A DNA stretch of 64,000 bases from Ceratotherium simum simum. Its lineage: Eukaryota > Chordata > Mammalia > Perissodactyla > Rhinocerotidae. The notes below the pieces were generated by a model, which saw only the letters and a program-made list of their open reading frames with translations, was not told where the DNA came from and made no database searches. The position numbers and the translations under genes are program-made. Positions 10,339 through 21,280 of the stretch are shown here, piece after piece (positions within the stretch are counted from its first letter, which is position 1; the number at the start of each line of letters is the position of its first letter). The DNA lies in contig NW_004454180.1 of assembly GCF_000283155.1 (NCBI RefSeq), positions 16,118,805-16,182,804 of the forward strand, given 5' to 3'.

Positions 10339-12910
10339 AAGATTTTGTTCCTCTTTGTTGCTTAGCAGTGTTCCATTATATTGACGTACAACAACTGGTC
10401 TGTCCATTCTCCAGTAGACGGATATTTGGGTTGTTTCCAATTTAAGGCAGTTATGAATCAAGTTGCTATAAACATTTGAATACAGGGTTTTGTATGTTGC
10501 ATGGATATGTTTTCATTTCTCTTGCAAAAAGAAGTGGGATTGCTGGGTCATATGGTAAGTGACTATTTAATTTTGTAAAATTGCCAAACTTTTCCAGAGT
10601 GACTGCACTATTTTGCACGCCCAGAAGCCATGTCTGAGAGTTTCAGCTGCTCCCCCACACCATGGCCAGCCCTTGATACTGTCAGGGGGTTCTGTTTGCC
10701 ATTCCAGTGGGTGTGTAGTGGTCTCTCAATACAGTTTTAATTCGCATTTCCCTAACGACTGATGATGTTGAGCATCTTTTCAAGCACTTATTTGCCATCC
10801 ATACATCTTCTTTGGTGAAATACTGTTCACATCACTTGCCTATTTTTAAAATTGCTTTGTTGCAAGACTTCTTTCTATGTTCCAGATACAAATCCTTTAT
10901 CAGATACGTATTTTGTAATATTTTTCCCCAGTCAGTGGTTTGTCTTTCATTCTTTTAACAATGTCTTTTAAAGAGAAAATTTTTAATTTTGAGGAAGCCA
11001 ATTTGTCCTTTTTTGCTTTTATGATTTGTGTTCTTTGTGTCCTAAGAAATCTCTGCCTAACCCGAGATTACAGAGACTATCTCATATGTTTTATTCCAGA
11101 AGTTATGTAGTTTTAATATTTGGATTTAGGTGTAGGAGCCATTTCAGGTCAACCTTTGTGTACGATGTGAGGACGTTTGCTGTACATGGTGGTAGAAGTT
11201 TGGTGGTGGTGGTGCTGTTGGTTTTTGCACGTAGATATCCAGTTGTCTCAGCAGAATTTGTCAAAAAGACTATCCTTTCTCCATTGGGTTATCTCGGCAC
11301 TCTTGTCAAAAATGAACTGACCATATGTGTGGGTGTGTGTCTGGACTCTACACATCTGTCCTCACGTCCTTATGCTGACATAACACTATATTCATTATTG
11401 TAAGCGTGAGTTCTCTTTGTATTACTTTTTCAGAATTGTTTTGGTTATTCTAGGTCTTCAATTATTCTATATACATTGAAGAATCAGCTTGTCAATTTCG
11501 ACAAAAAGCCTACTGGGACTTTGTAATTGTATTAAATCTATATACATCAGTTTGGAACATTTTAACATACTGAGTCTTCGAATCATGAACACAGTATAAT
11601 TTTCCATTTATTTAGATCTTCTTTAATTTCTCTCATCCATGTTTAGTAGTTTTTTGCATATAAATCTTACACATATTTTGTTAAATTCAACGCTATTTCA
11701 CGTTTTTTGTGTTATTGTAAATGGTCTTTTTAAAATTTCATTTTCCAATTGATCTTTGCTAGTATATAAAAATATACTATGCAACTTTGCTAAACTCACT
11801 TATTAGTTCTAGTAGCTTTTATGTAGATTCTTCAGGAGTTTCTATGTAGATGATTATGTCATATGCAAATAAAGGCAGTTTTATTTCTTCCTGTCCAATT
11901 TGTCTGGATTTTGCTTTTTTTTTCCTTGTCTTACTACACTGACTAAGATCTCTAGTGCAATGTTAGAGGTGAGCAATTGGAAATCCTTGCCTTCTTCCTG
12001 ATACTAGAGGGAAAGTATTTAGTTTTTCACCATGAAAATGATGTTGGCTGTAGGTTTTTGTGGATGTCCTGTTATCAGGTTAAGGAAGTTTCCTTCTATT
12101 CCTACTAGTGTGCTGAGAATTTTTATCATGAATATATGTTGAATTTTGTCAGAGACTTTTTTGCATCTATTGAGATTTTCATATAATTTTTCTGTTTTAG
12201 TTTGCCGATAAGAAGAATTACTTTGGTTGATTTTTTAATGTTGAATCAACCTTAAAATCCTTGTATGACCCCTCCAGTGTTTGATGTATTATTATCTTCT
12301 TTATACAGTGCTGGATCCAATTTACTACTGTATTGTTAGGGTTTTATGTCTGAGTTCATGAGGTTCTTTTTTTCTTGTAATGGCTTTGTCTGGTTTTGGC
12401 ATCAGGATAACGCTGGTCTCATAAAACAAACTGGGAAGTGTTCCCTCCTATTTTCTGGAAGAGATTGTGGAGAATTGGGTTATTTCTTCCTTGAATGTTT
12501 GTTAGAATTCATCAGTGGATCCATGTGGCCCTAGAGTTTTCTCTACGGGAAAGATTGTTTGTTTGCTTTTACTATGAATTTAATTTCTTTAACAGATATA
12601 GGCCTATTCAGACTATCTATTTTTTCTTTAAGCCACTTTTGTAGTTGTATCTTCCAAGGAATTTGTCCATTTCATCTAAGTTATTCAATTTATTGGCATA
12701 ACGTTCCCTTATTATCCTTTCAGTGTCTGTAGTATCTACAGTAATATCACCTCCTTCATTCCTGTTATCAGTAATTTGAATTTTCTTTCTTTCCTTGATC
12801 AGTCTAACTAGCAGTTTATCAATTTCGGTGCTTTTTAAAAACCACCTTTTGTTTTTAAATATTTTCTCTACTCTTTTTCTGATTCCAATTTCATTGATTT
12901 CCAATACTCT
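10339..12910 (-). mobile_element. Older L1 (right half), ORF2 region
   Basis: Antisense L1 resumes at the second copy of aagattttgtt and continues through the ORF2 C-terminus, reverse transcriptase and into the linker before it: gtctgtccattctccagtag, gggattgctgggtcatatgg, tgatgatgttgagcatcttt, tatgtcatatgcaaataaag, tttgtccatttcatctaagt. A minus-strand open piece at 12617-12904 (MEINEIGIRKRVEKIF onward) corresponds to the ORF2 segment between endonuclease and reverse transcriptase. The element is 5'-truncated near 12905-12910. With 7047-7403 it forms one element about 2.9 kb long. Confidence 0.93.
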
Positions 12911-12947
12911 TGAAATGGCCTAAAGGACACTAAAACTTAGAAAAAAT

Positions 12948-13055
12948 ATGGATAGCAATGATTCTGACTCAAGAAATGATTCACTATATTCAGACTCCGA
13001 TTTAGAAGAAAGTTTTAGGAATACCTTTGCCGTATTGCTTATATTTTCCTTTTAA
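12948..13055 (+). other. Short acidic Ser/Asp-rich open frame, function unknown
   Basis: An ATG at 12948 opens 35 codons starting MDSNDSDSRNDSLYSDSD and then LEESFRNTF before a hydrophobic end and a stop. The acidic Ser/Asp start recalls the N-termini of some domesticated or DNA-transposon proteins, but no downstream domain follows and the match may be chance. A ttttccttttaacag acceptor-like tract overlaps its end. It lies immediately beyond the truncated L1. Confidence 0.15.
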
Positions 13056-13059
13056 CAGA

Positions 13060-14060
13060 TGTACAAGTGTTATAATTATATAAATCTGTGTCTGCAAAAT
13101 TATAGCAAAATGAATAGCTTTTTCAATATATATAAATTGATTCTAAGTGATATGAAAGCATTGTGTCATATTTCAATAGGCAGTGGGTTTTTTTTCCTTG
13201 GTTATAAAATAATGAAGTGTTTTTTACAGGAGGTGGTATTTTAGAGTAGATGAAATATGTTCTGTGTCTTTATTTAAAAGTCCAGCACAATGTGCAAGGA
13301 GGTAAAAGCCTCTACAGAAATTCAGATACAGTGGTCTTATAGCTTGGGGCAAAAGCACATACTTGTGTGGCTGAATATTTAACCTTAAGGCATGGACAGT
13401 GGGCCAGGAGAATGGGGCAGTATATGGGTCAGGATGGTTGTGCAAAGAAAGCATAAGGGGGAGTTATGAGAAATATATTTGGAAAGGTATGGTGAGGCAA
13501 GTCAAGTGGAACACTGAATGATCAGTTAAGAATTTTTCATTGTATTCTGCCTCAATGGATAAGCAATGAAACTTAACGGGGAGTAATATGTTTCAGGCGT
13601 GTTAACCTATTAGCAGATACAAAAGGATGGAAGGAGAGAGAGACCAGAAGAAAGGAGAGAAATTACTAGGGAAGCTCCAGAGGGAGACTCGACAAGCACT
13701 GGTAATGGAACAAGGGAAAAGGATGAGACAAGACGACTCCGCGGTCTCTACTCCAGGAGACTGTGTGGGTTGTGGTCATGACAGACACTCAAGGAGGTGT
13801 GAGCTGGACCCGACTGCGGTAACAGAGGCGAGAATGAGGGGAAGGAAACACAACAGAGAAGCAGAGACGAGACCCTTAGGACTTCACAACTGACTGAGCA
13901 TCTCCAAGACGACGTAGGTCCAGTGGGCCACTGTAAACACAAGACTGGACTGAAGAGAAAATGCAGGGGTGCAGATACGGATTTGTGGCTTATACACCTG
14001 GAAGTGTTATTGAAAGCATTCAAATTACCACCATGGAGAAGATATAATAAAAGTGAAAAT
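13060..14060. other. Intronic sequence, no gene recognised
   Basis: AT-rich at first, then 13250-13900 is purine-rich and may contain an old repeat that I cannot name. Short open frames show no recognisable domain. Confidence 0.4.
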
Positions 14061-14064
14061 ATCA

Positions 14065-14310
14065 ATATTAGCTAACATGCCTTGAGCCCTTCCATGTACT
14101 AGTCAGCCTGTTAAATGTTTTTCAGATATTAACTCAATTCTTAACCCTATGCAGGAGGTACCATTATGATTCCCATTTTAAAGATGGGGAAACTGAGACA
14201 CAGAGAACATAGGTACTTGCACAAGGTCACAAAGCTGGAAAGTTGTTCAGCCTGGACAGAAGCCCAGATAATCTGACTCCAGAACCTGCAACACCAGGCT
14301 GCCCTCTGTC
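14065..14310 (+). mobile_element. MIR SINE
   Basis: Sense MIR landmarks in order: gccttgagcccttccatgta, ttaactcaattcttaaccct, tgattcccattttaaagatg, ggaaactgagacacagagaa, tgcacaaggtcacaaagctg, cagaagcccagataatctga. A well preserved copy. Confidence 0.92.
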
Positions 14311-14659
14311 AAGGGCAAAGTGATTCTCATGAAATGATATATTTGGGGGGTAAGTGAACTCAGAGAAAGAGACAGAAAAGGAGCAATCAGAGAGGTACAT
14401 TCTGACACAAATGTGCTTCTGGCATGAGGATTATAAATATACACCATGCCAGATGGGCCTTAAGGAGAGTATGGAATGAATGCCACACATTCATCTTATG
14501 GATTCTATTTAAACCATGCTAAGCCCCCAAGTCATCTTTGCTCTCCATTTTTAAAAATTTTGGATGAGTGGGATCACTTGAAAAAATAAATGGACCCGTT
14601 TCAAAACTGTGGTTCCATAGATGGTAGCTGCAAACGGTTCAGAAGTTAAAAATAGAACT

Positions 14660-14852
14660 CCAGAACACTGCTCCTCACAGTGTGTCACCTGGACCAGCAG
14701 ACTCAGCATCTTATTAGAAATGCAAATGTTCGGCCTCCACCCCAGACCTACTGGATCAGAACCTCCAGGGGTGGGGCCCTGCTCTCTGTTGTAACGGATT
14801 CTCCAGGTGATTTTGATATGTGCCCAAGTTTGAGAACCAGTGCCCTAGAAAA
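14660..14852 (+). mobile_element. MER5A-type hAT nonautonomous DNA transposon
   Basis: Contains ttagaaatgcaaatgttcgg, ccccagacctactggatcag, ggggtggggccctg, ctccaggtgattttgatatg and gtttgagaaccagtg, which follow the MER5A consensus in order. No transposase is expected in this family. Confidence 0.88.
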
Positions 14853-16250
14853 TGAGATGATCTACGTGTGTGCATTATATCCTCAGGGACCTTGGCACAG
14901 GTCAGAGAGCAGATAGGACACACACCATCCCTGTGGTCCCTCAATGCCCAGCCTGCTGGACTCTTAAAGGAATTCATACTACAGCGGAGGCCAGGTGAGG
15001 AGGGAAGTCCTTTCCCACCGGTGTGACATGGTAGAGAAAAGACGAAGATCTTCTCTTCCTGTTGCCACCCTCCAGAGACAGTGGCAGGATCACCTTGGGG
15101 ATGGTCCAGGCCTTACCCTCGTCCACCATAGCAGAATCTCCATGGGAGGGCATCATGTAATTAACAAGCTTCCTGTTTCTTCAGGCTTCAAAGAGTGATG
15201 GCTCTCTACCAACCAGAAACTTCCACCAGGAGACAGGGTAGGCTTAATAGACTGCCAAAGAAGTAAATAAATAACCAAATAAACAAATCTGGAGGCTTTG
15301 CGTGTGAGGCTCTGAAAGTCCCCAACTTGCCCTGCTAAAGCTCTTAGATACCATGTCTAACCCCTCTCTGGGCCTTTCAATGACATTGGAACTTATCCTA
15401 GCCACTGGCCCTTCCTTGCCATACATCCTGCCAGATCCCAGCTCACCTGTGCAGTGAAGTGGCCGGCCCAAGCCCACACCAGGCCCTGGGCCTGCTGTCC
15501 ATCATGCATGCCCGTTAACCCTGACACTCCCCGCCGGAGACTGCCACTAGGAAGATCTCCCACCCCCATTCTCAGGGACAGGCCCCGAGGCTGGAAGTTT
15601 TCAGGCTCTTGGGTAACAAACGCTGTCCCTGGTAGAGACAGCCACACTGTCACACAGAGGCGGTGACTACAACCTGCACCTGAACCCCACACCCAGCTGT
15701 CAGAAGACTAGGAGGCCGGGGCCACCCTGACAGAGCGTTCACCAGTGCCTGAAAGGAAGGGGACAAGGAAGCAGAATGGTGTCTGCACTTTCCAGCTGGG
15801 GGAAGTCACAATCAGACTGGTTTATCCAGACGTCCAAGGCGAGAGAAGGAAGACAGACCTCCCCCAGACCACCTCGTCCTTTCCACTTCGCCACAGCCCA
15901 CCCCACCCACCCTTCCTCATCTCATCTCTCCTCTCACTGCTCCTCTGCTGAACACAGTGAGCAGAAGTAAGCAGCAGAGCCTGCAGAATCCACGCCTGAC
16001 CTTTTTCCTCGCGTGTATTTGCCCCGCTCATCCCAACCAGAGCGCCTCACGCTGACCCTCGTCCGTTCACCTTCCTTGCGCCCTGCTCAAGGCCACCATT
16101 TCACTGCAGTCAGGAAGGGCGTTTGTACTCAACACCTTCCAGTGGCGTCCGCGGCCCAGCGTGTGTCTGGGGGTTGCCAGCACGCGAGGCTTCCTGAAGG
16201 ATGCGCCCCCTTATTCAGGCAGCGCTGCAGCGGCCCCCTGGGAGCACAGA
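14853..16250. other. Unique intronic sequence, no gene recognised
   Basis: GC-moderate sequence. Frames up to about 107 codons are open on both strands at once, which is typical of non-coding GC-rich DNA. No splice-flanked exon recognised. Confidence 0.45.
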
Positions 16251-16440
16251 CACTGGACCCCGACTGCCCTGCTTCCGGTCTCAGCTTTGCCACTTCCCAG
16301 CTGTGTGGCCTCGCCCAGTGGCGTAAACTCTCATGACGTCAGTTTCCTCATCTCCAAAGTGCAAACGACCTGCCTCCCGGGGTCCCTAAGAGAAGAGCCC
16401 GCACGCTCTCGTCACTCTCTGAAGTCACTACACCGAACGA
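16251..16440 (-). mobile_element. MIR SINE
   Basis: Antisense MIR: cagctttgccacttcccagc, tgtgtggcctcgcccagtgg, cagtttcctcatctccaaag, followed by a diverged cacctcataggg-equivalent. Confidence 0.82.
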
Positions 16441-16479
16441 CAGGAAATTACTGACACTGACCATTTCCATCTACAAAAA

Positions 16480-16645
16480 CGGCAAGTTCATATGGTTTGC
16501 CTTAACATCCTCCTTTTGAATACGTCTGTGTGTCTGTCTTCTCTCTCCCCACAACAGAAGGCAAGCTCCTATTCAGTGCTTTACTCCCAGTAGCTAAACA
16601 GTGACTGGACACAGTACACAATCAATAAACACTTGTTGAATAAAT
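16480..16645 (+). mobile_element. L2 LINE 3' end
   Basis: Sense L2 tail: tgtctgtcttctctctcccc, agaaggcaagctcctattca, cacagtacacaatcaataaa, cacttgttgaataaatgg. The short AATAAA-like end without long poly(A) is typical of L2. Confidence 0.8.
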
Positions 16646-16989
16646 GGATGACATGCTTATTAGTGCAATGCCTGCAACATAGTAAGTCTTCAGTCTAGTG
16701 TCGTCATTATTACCATTATTGGCAACTGGCAAAGCGGGAGCACAGAATGAAATACTAGACAATACTGGCTCCAGTGAAAATCAGTGCCACATTACCAAAT
16801 ATTTTATCCTCTTCAGTAATTTCAGTTTGTTGCATCAAACCAGTCTTTCTTTTCTTCTAGAAAAAATACTCTGGATTGAATTGGTTGGTATTGATAATTA
16901 GTAATGATATCATTAGTAATTGATATTATCATATACAGAAATTTGGAAGGAGTGACCTGCAAAATTAAATTCTTGACAATAACCCTGTC

Positions 16990-17190
16990 CAGGTTTGCTG
17001 AACACCCACTACGTGCCAGGTGCAGCCCCAGCACCTTGCAGGTCTCGTTTCTAAGACTCAACAAGCCTGCAAGTGGAGGTTCAATCCCTGCTCCACGGAC
17101 GAGGCTCCCAAGCCCAGACAGCTAATGAGAAGGGGATCGCGCCTCTCTGGTAAGAGGTGGTGCTGGACTGGTACCCAAGGATCTCTTTAC
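16990..17190 (+). mobile_element. MIR SINE, diverged
   Basis: gctgaacacccactacgtgc, caggtgcagccccagcacc, and agacagctaatgagaagggg follow MIR in sense orientation with heavy divergence in the middle. Confidence 0.6.
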
Positions 17191-17199
17191 TGTCCTGCT

Positions 17200-18080
17200 A
17201 GATAGGACCCTTCCCATGTAACCAGGGCTCTGCTGTGAGGGGTCAGGATTTGTCCAAAGACCAGACCAAGACAGCTGCTCAGAGGGGCCTCAAACACCTG
17301 ATGCACGGAGACAGGCCTGGGAGCCGGGAGCTCCGGTCCTGTGTGTCTTCAGCCAGAGCTGGCATCTTGCAGCCCCCAGCCCACTCTGAGCACCATGGAT
17401 GTCCCCGTAAATGCCACCACACCACCTCTAGGGCTGGGGCTGGGTCTGGCCTCCGCCACAGCTCTGATGGAGGCTTCTCCAGTGTCCTCACCCCATTCAG
17501 GATGCCCTGAAGTGCAGAGTTCTGTCCCCACCCAGGAGAATCCTTAATTTAACCTAACTTAGCCGGAGGCAGTCGTTGGGTAAACACACCAGCGTCCCCA
17601 TCCCTCCATGGGGGCTCTGAGGCCATTCTACCTGGGACTGAGCCAGTGTGAGGGTGGGACCCTGCTGTGTCAGTGATCCTCTCCCAGCTCACGTTCCCGC
17701 TCCGCCCCACACTCCCTACAACACCCTCCCAGTTGAGTCTCGGGGGCTGCTCAGGGCAGATTAAAGCGCGAGTGCATGCAGGTCTGGTCAAGGAAATGGC
17801 CCTGGCAGGTTCCCTGTGCTCTGCCTGTGCCAGACGTGTCCACAGGTAAAATCTCTTTTAACCCTCCTCTGGTGCAGACTGGGCCCATGTTCTTTTTCGG
17901 TGTCCAGCTCAGGGCCCCACCCTTCAGTGTGCACTATAATTACTACAGAGTCCGACAGGCAGCACCATGTGGGGCTTTCAGAAGTGATTCTGCCCTGTGG
18001 TCTGGATTTAGAGCCCAGCCAAGTGGAAGTGCTTGCCTCAGTCCTGCTTCCTTTGGGTCTGCCACGTGGTTGGGGGAGAA
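17200..18080. other. Unique GC-rich intronic sequence
   Basis: No repeat or exon that I can name. Open frames overlap on both strands without recognisable domains. Confidence 0.4.
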
Positions 18081-18084
18081 ATCC

Positions 18085-18305
18085 ACCCCGGGTTTAAATG
18101 CTCCCTCCTCCAGGAAGTCTTCCAGGACTCGCCTAGGCCTGGGCACCCTCTTCCAAGTTTCTGTGGTACTTTTCTCATGCCTGCACTGAACATATGTCCC
18201 ACTGCCTCTCTGGTTCTGTGGTTCTGGGCCTCTTTCCCAGGCCATAGCTCCTGGGCATCTGTGATCCATGCACCCCTGTGTCTAGCACATTCTTGCACAC
18301 AAATG
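18085..18305 (+). mobile_element. L2 LINE 3' fragment
   Basis: Contains aaatgctccctcctccagga, agtcttccaggactcgccta, tggtacttttctcatgcctg and tgtgtctagcacattcttgc, the order of L2 3' UTR words in sense orientation. Confidence 0.65.
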
Positions 18306-19519
18306 CCAGTGAAGGAGACACAGGGCACAAAATTATTCTGGTTGGTGTTAAAACCCGAGTCATGATGGGGAAGTGAAGCGGAAGGACTCAGCCTGCTTCA
18401 TCCCAAAGCCCGGATGCGTCTGCACACAGGCAAGCTGGTGTTTTCAAAAAGAATTCTAAGCTGAGAAAACACTAACTCCTTCCCTGCCAGGCCTCGCCCC
18501 TGGGGGGGTGCAGGGCTGCGGGAGGCTCAGCCTGAGAAACGTGTTTAGAGCAAGTAAATTTAGAATGAACCAGTAAGGCTAAAATCACAAGTTAGCCATC
18601 CTGCACCCCCCGGATACAGGGCTGGGTAGGCCGATTGTTCACACCTGCTGCTCTCCGTTCTAATTCTGACTCAACCGGCCTCGGGGAAGATTTTTACAGA
18701 TTTGCTCCTTTTCCTGGCACGCTGAACTTAAGTCGACATCAGAAGTGTTTATTTCGTAGTGAAAAGGAATTCTGGAACAGCACAATTGAGCAGTGTAATT
18801 GGAAAGATCAGATGTGTGTGGCCCCAAGTTCACCTGAGCATGTCAGCCTCACTTCCTACGTCAGGTACCAGATGTAAAAGGGCACATCTCAACACCACTG
18901 ATACAGTGGATTTCCAAACTCAGGACCTTCCAAATTGCTTCCTGTGCGCTTGCAAAGTGAGAAAGCGACAGAACCAAAGTCTTGCCCATTTGGTGCAGCA
19001 TGCAGAGGTCAGGTCGCTGTTCTCCAAGAGGAAGCAATTACCCCAACCCCAAACAGAAGACGTTCAGACCCCACCTCTGGGTGTTTCCGTCATTCTACTA
19101 TCAGACCCCACATCATTCCCTGGACCGTGCACGGTTCTCCCGGAGGCTGGGAAGCCAGCGCCTTACCTGCCCTTCTTCCTCCTCATCCATCCTCTGCCAC
19201 CGCCGCTCCTCACAGCCTGAGCGGCGCCTGAGGATGGGGAGGCCTCTATAAACAACAAGATATCTTGTTAGGAAATGTGGCCTTCCTTCAACCCCCTCTA
19301 TGTGCACTGTGCGAATCCCTCATGAACTCGTGATGACATGGCCATGGGACACAGCAATGTTCGAGGCGAGATGGTAAAGGGCCCCAAGGATGTGGTGTGG
19401 ATGGAGGAGGTGGAGGTGCCCGGCATACAGCCTGGTCGGCCCTTCTCTTGCAGGAAGTCCAACGAGGGTGTGTGGTCTCGGGGAGGTCTTCATGCACACG
19501 ACAGGACACGCACCGGAGC
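18306..19519. other. Unique intronic sequence
   Basis: No repeat, RNA gene or exon recognised. A frame at 18759-19220 is open for 153 codons on the plus strand but shows no domain. Confidence 0.4.
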
Positions 19520-19890
19520 TGGTATGGGTGCACGTGGATGGGATGCTCAGGGATGGGTGCACGAGGATGGGGTTGCTCANNNNNNNNNNNNNNNNNNNNN
19601 NNNNNNNNNNNNNNNNNNNNNNNNNNNNNNNNNNNNNNNNNNNNNNNNNNNNNNNNNNNNNNNNNNNNNNNNNNNNNNNNNNNNNNNNNNNNNNNNNNNN
19701 NNNNNNNNNNNNNNNNNNNNNNNNNNNNNNNNNNNNNNNNNNNNNNNNNNNNNNNNNNNNNNNNNNNNNNNNNNNNNNNNNNNNNNNNNNNNNNNGATGG
19801 GTGCACGAGGATGGGGTTGCTCACAGATGGGTGCACAAGGATGGGGTTGCTCAGGGATGGGTGCACAAGTATGGGGATGCTCAGGGATGT
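19520..19890 (+). repeat. Minisatellite, 30-bp unit, interrupted by assembly gap
   Basis: The unit contains gggatgggtgcacgaggatg then gggttgctca. Two units are visible before the gap and three plus a partial one after it, with variants such as gcacaagg, gcacgtgg and gatgctca. Units on both sides of the gap share sequence and spacing, so the missing bases are almost certainly more of the same array. Confidence 0.9.
19580..19795. other. Assembly gap (216 N)
   Basis: 216 unknown bases inside the minisatellite. The size is not a round number, so it looks like a sized gap; it would hold about seven 30-bp units. Confidence 0.99.
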
Positions 19891-19929
19891 GATGGAGCTG
19901 AAGACTACGTGGTGAAAGGTTTTACCTTG

Positions 19930-20774
19930 GACTTCTTTTGGAGAGCATTTATAGAACGTGGGAAGCCAGAAGTGACTGGAGAAGCGAGCACTCCCAAGCC
20001 TTCCAGGTCGATTTGGAGAAGAGAGAGTGGACAGAGTTGAGACGCCAAGTTGAGGATATCTAGCTTGCCCTCGTTCGGGATAAGGTGGACCCCTCTGTGC
20101 ACAGGGCCGGCGGAGAGACCACCCCAGCGTGCCAGGCCGCCGTTCTCACCGTATCTCGAGCACCCGCGGCTCGGAAGGCCACGTCTCCCTGCCTCTGCTC
20201 CCTTCTTCACATCGCCAGGGCACGCTTGCTATTTTGTTCAAACTCAAGGCCGTATAACTACCAACTGCCCGGCCCCGTCAGACCAATACCACGTGGTCAC
20301 ACTCTACCTTCTAACCAAAGTCCCCCCGTGAAACCATCGGACAGAAAAGATGCCAGTGTCACAGCATTCAGGCCCACTCCCTAGCGGACGGCTGATTCTG
20401 TCTTCATTTACACCTCTGCCTCGTGCTGTAGTAATGTGAGGAGCGCGCGGCCAGGGGACCCTGAGCTTCAACACAGATGCTAGCGTCAGCAACACAAGTC
20501 TTCCGAAACCCCATCAATACGCTAGACAAGAACAAAGGGAGACACTTCCCCAAAGAAACATGTTTTCCTTTCACAGGTTTTGATTTTGGTTTCAAACCAA
20601 AGGGATTTTATGCACGTTCCTGGAGAATTTTCAAAACACCCCAATTCTGAAGCAGAACCCTTGGGCGTGTGTATGCAAAGTGGGATGAATGCTGGGGAGC
20701 AAATGACACTCGTGGGCACTGCTGGTGAAGGTCTGAACCAAACCAGGGTCTTTAGGACCCACTGAAACTATGAC
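19930..20774. other. Unique intronic sequence
   Basis: No recognised element. GC-rich at 20090-20220, otherwise mixed. Confidence 0.4.
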
Positions 20775-20775
20775 T

Positions 20776-20963
20776 TTTTTTTGTGTGTGAGGAAGATTAG
20801 CCCTGAGCTAACATCTGTTGCCAATCCTCCTGTTTTTGCTGAGGAAGATTGGCCCTGGGCTAGCATCCGTGCCCATCTTCCTCTACTTTATGTGGGACAC
20901 TGCAAACCCTGGGCTGCCGCAGCAGAGCACACACACTAACCTCCACGCCACCCAGCCGGCCCC
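20776..20963 (-). mobile_element. ERE SINE with internal deletion
   Basis: T run, then gaggaagattagccctgagc, tcctcctgtttttgctgagg, gaagattggccctgggctag, then a jump from tttatgtgggacactg straight to caaaccctgggctgccgcag and the reversed head ccacgccacccagccggccc. The central catggcttgac block is missing. No clear target-site duplication. Confidence 0.93.
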
Positions 20964-21077
20964 TACAACAACTTTTCAAATAAGGGAAACAAAAAAACCT
21001 AAACGAGATTCAATTGTTCACTCTCTACAATTTGGAAAAAGCGTGTTTATGTTGGGTTCTAGACAACGTTTTATATA

Positions 21078-21280
21078 GTCATGTGCCACATAATGATGTT
21101 TCAGTCAATTACAGGCCGCATGTACGACAATGGTCCCAGAAGATGAGTACCACACAGCCTAGGAGAGTAGGAGGCTGTGCCACCTAGGTTTGTGAAAGTA
21201 CACTCTGTGATGTTCGCACAACAAAATCGCCTAATGACGCATTTCTCAGAACATATGCCTGTCATTAAGTAACTCGTGAC
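21078..21280. mobile_element. Small nonautonomous DNA transposon with terminal inverted repeats
   Basis: The left end gtcatgtgccacataatgat and the reverse complement of the right end (gtcacgagttacttaatgac) are imperfect inverted copies. The interior contains aatcgcctaatgacgcattt and tcagaacatatgcc, which I recognise as a common mammalian non-coding transposon whose family name I cannot give with certainty. No transposase. Confidence 0.65.

Noticed and set aside
19288..20040. Long open frames spanning the first N run
   Set aside because: Created by unknown bases read as X and by the 30-bp repeat, whose length is a multiple of three.
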